Of a stretch of DNA of 24,908 nucleotides, positions 24,731-24,908 are shown piece by piece. Origin of the DNA: Spirochaetota bacterium (GTDB lineage: Bacteria > Spirochaetota > UBA4802 > JAFGJZ01). The notes below the pieces were generated by a model, which ran no database searches, was not told where the DNA came from, and worked only from the letters and a program-made list of their open reading frames with translations. Both the position numbers and the translations under genes were made by a program. The first letter of the stretch is position 1. Each line of letters begins with the position of its first letter. The stretch is taken from contig JAEWVM010000010.1 of assembly GCA_023396615.1 (NCBI GenBank), forward strand, positions 1-24,908. The letters run 5' to 3'.

Positions 24731-24908
24731 GCCTTTTCCTTTCTGAACTTAACCGCGGCTTCCACAAAGCTTTTGAAAAGCGGATGTGATTTAACAGGCT
24801 TCGACTGAAATTCGGGATGATATTGAACCGCATAAAACCATCTGTGGTTCGGAAGCTCAATTGTTTCAACCAGTTTAGGGTTTGGATGAAGCCCTCCGAA
24901 AACAAGAC
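24727..24908 (-). CDS. pyrG: CTP synthase, C-terminal fragment (cut by the window end)
   Basis: The last 60 codons before the TGA at 24729-24727 encode FGGLHPNPKLVETIELPNHR, then WFYAVQYHPEFQSKPVKSHPLF and FVEAAVKFRKEKA. This is the C-terminus of the class I glutaminase domain of CTP synthase, with the HPE of the catalytic triad. The enzyme makes CTP from UTP and glutamine. The gene runs beyond the right edge and overlaps the downstream mtaB start by 4 bases. Confidence 0.92.
   Translation of the reverse strand, partial: LVFGGLHPNPKLVETIELPNHRWFYAVQYHPEFQSKPVKSHPLFKSFVEAAVKFRKEKA

Noticed and set aside
24693..24905. Minus-strand frame of about 70 codons at the right edge
   Set aside because: The other frame on the same strand encodes the CTP synthase C-terminus with its HPEF motif, so this one is a shadow.

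Overview
The window is a dense, low-G+C bacterial chromosome segment. Genes are packed in short operons with ATGA/TTGA overlaps, and several use TTG starts. Lipoproteins, a cell-wall amidase and large membrane-anchored TPR proteins point to a Gram-negative-type envelope. A spirochaete, possibly Treponema-like, fits best: it would explain the TPR-rich envelope operon, the lipoprotein with a sulfatase-modifying-factor-like domain, and a hairpin-rich intergenic element whose reading frame resembles repeats I recall from Treponema genomes. This assignment is an inference, not proven by any single marker.

Layout, left to right. (1) 1-711: 3' part of a TrmA/RlmD-type RNA m5U methyltransferase. (2) 806-9518, all plus strand: a membrane-anchored coiled-coil protein, a secreted TPR protein, an 803-aa membrane-anchored TPR protein, two tandem related lipoproteins, an Amidase_3 cell-wall hydrolase and a YhcC-type radical SAM protein. 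From 2837 to 9518 these are almost continuous and probably one envelope operon. (3) 9504-12138, minus strand: eno, an FtsB/DivIC-like protein, DUF501, then the RNase P RNA gene rnpB. The eno-ftsB-DUF501 order is the one known from Actinobacteria. (4) 12276-13305, plus: a one-TM protein of unknown function and dCMP deaminase, converging on an orphan sensor histidine kinase (13295-14803, minus). (5) 14874-17716, plus: a promoter with a perfect palindrome in its spacer, a roughly 150-nt leader that can fold in competing ways, then a coiled-coil hypothetical gene, cysS and rlmB. (6) 17698-19909, minus: a GH13 alpha-glucosidase and a GNAT acetyltransferase. (7) 19910-22490: accessory-looking DNA with an orphan short reading frame, two perfect bidirectional terminators, a large lipoprotein with two 100-residue repeats plus a SUMF1-like domain, and a cluster of perfect hairpins. 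(8) 22491-24908, minus: pyrG (C-terminus only), mtaB and a CapA-family protein, joined by 4-base overlaps.

The most interesting parts are the palindrome-containing promoter and structured leader before 15058, the hairpin cluster at 22242-22508, the TPR/lipoprotein/amidase operon with its internally duplicated components, and the three convergent gene pairs whose 3' ends physically overlap, one of them a protein gene overlapping the 3' end of rnpB. No CRISPR array, tRNA, rRNA, transposase or replication origin was seen.
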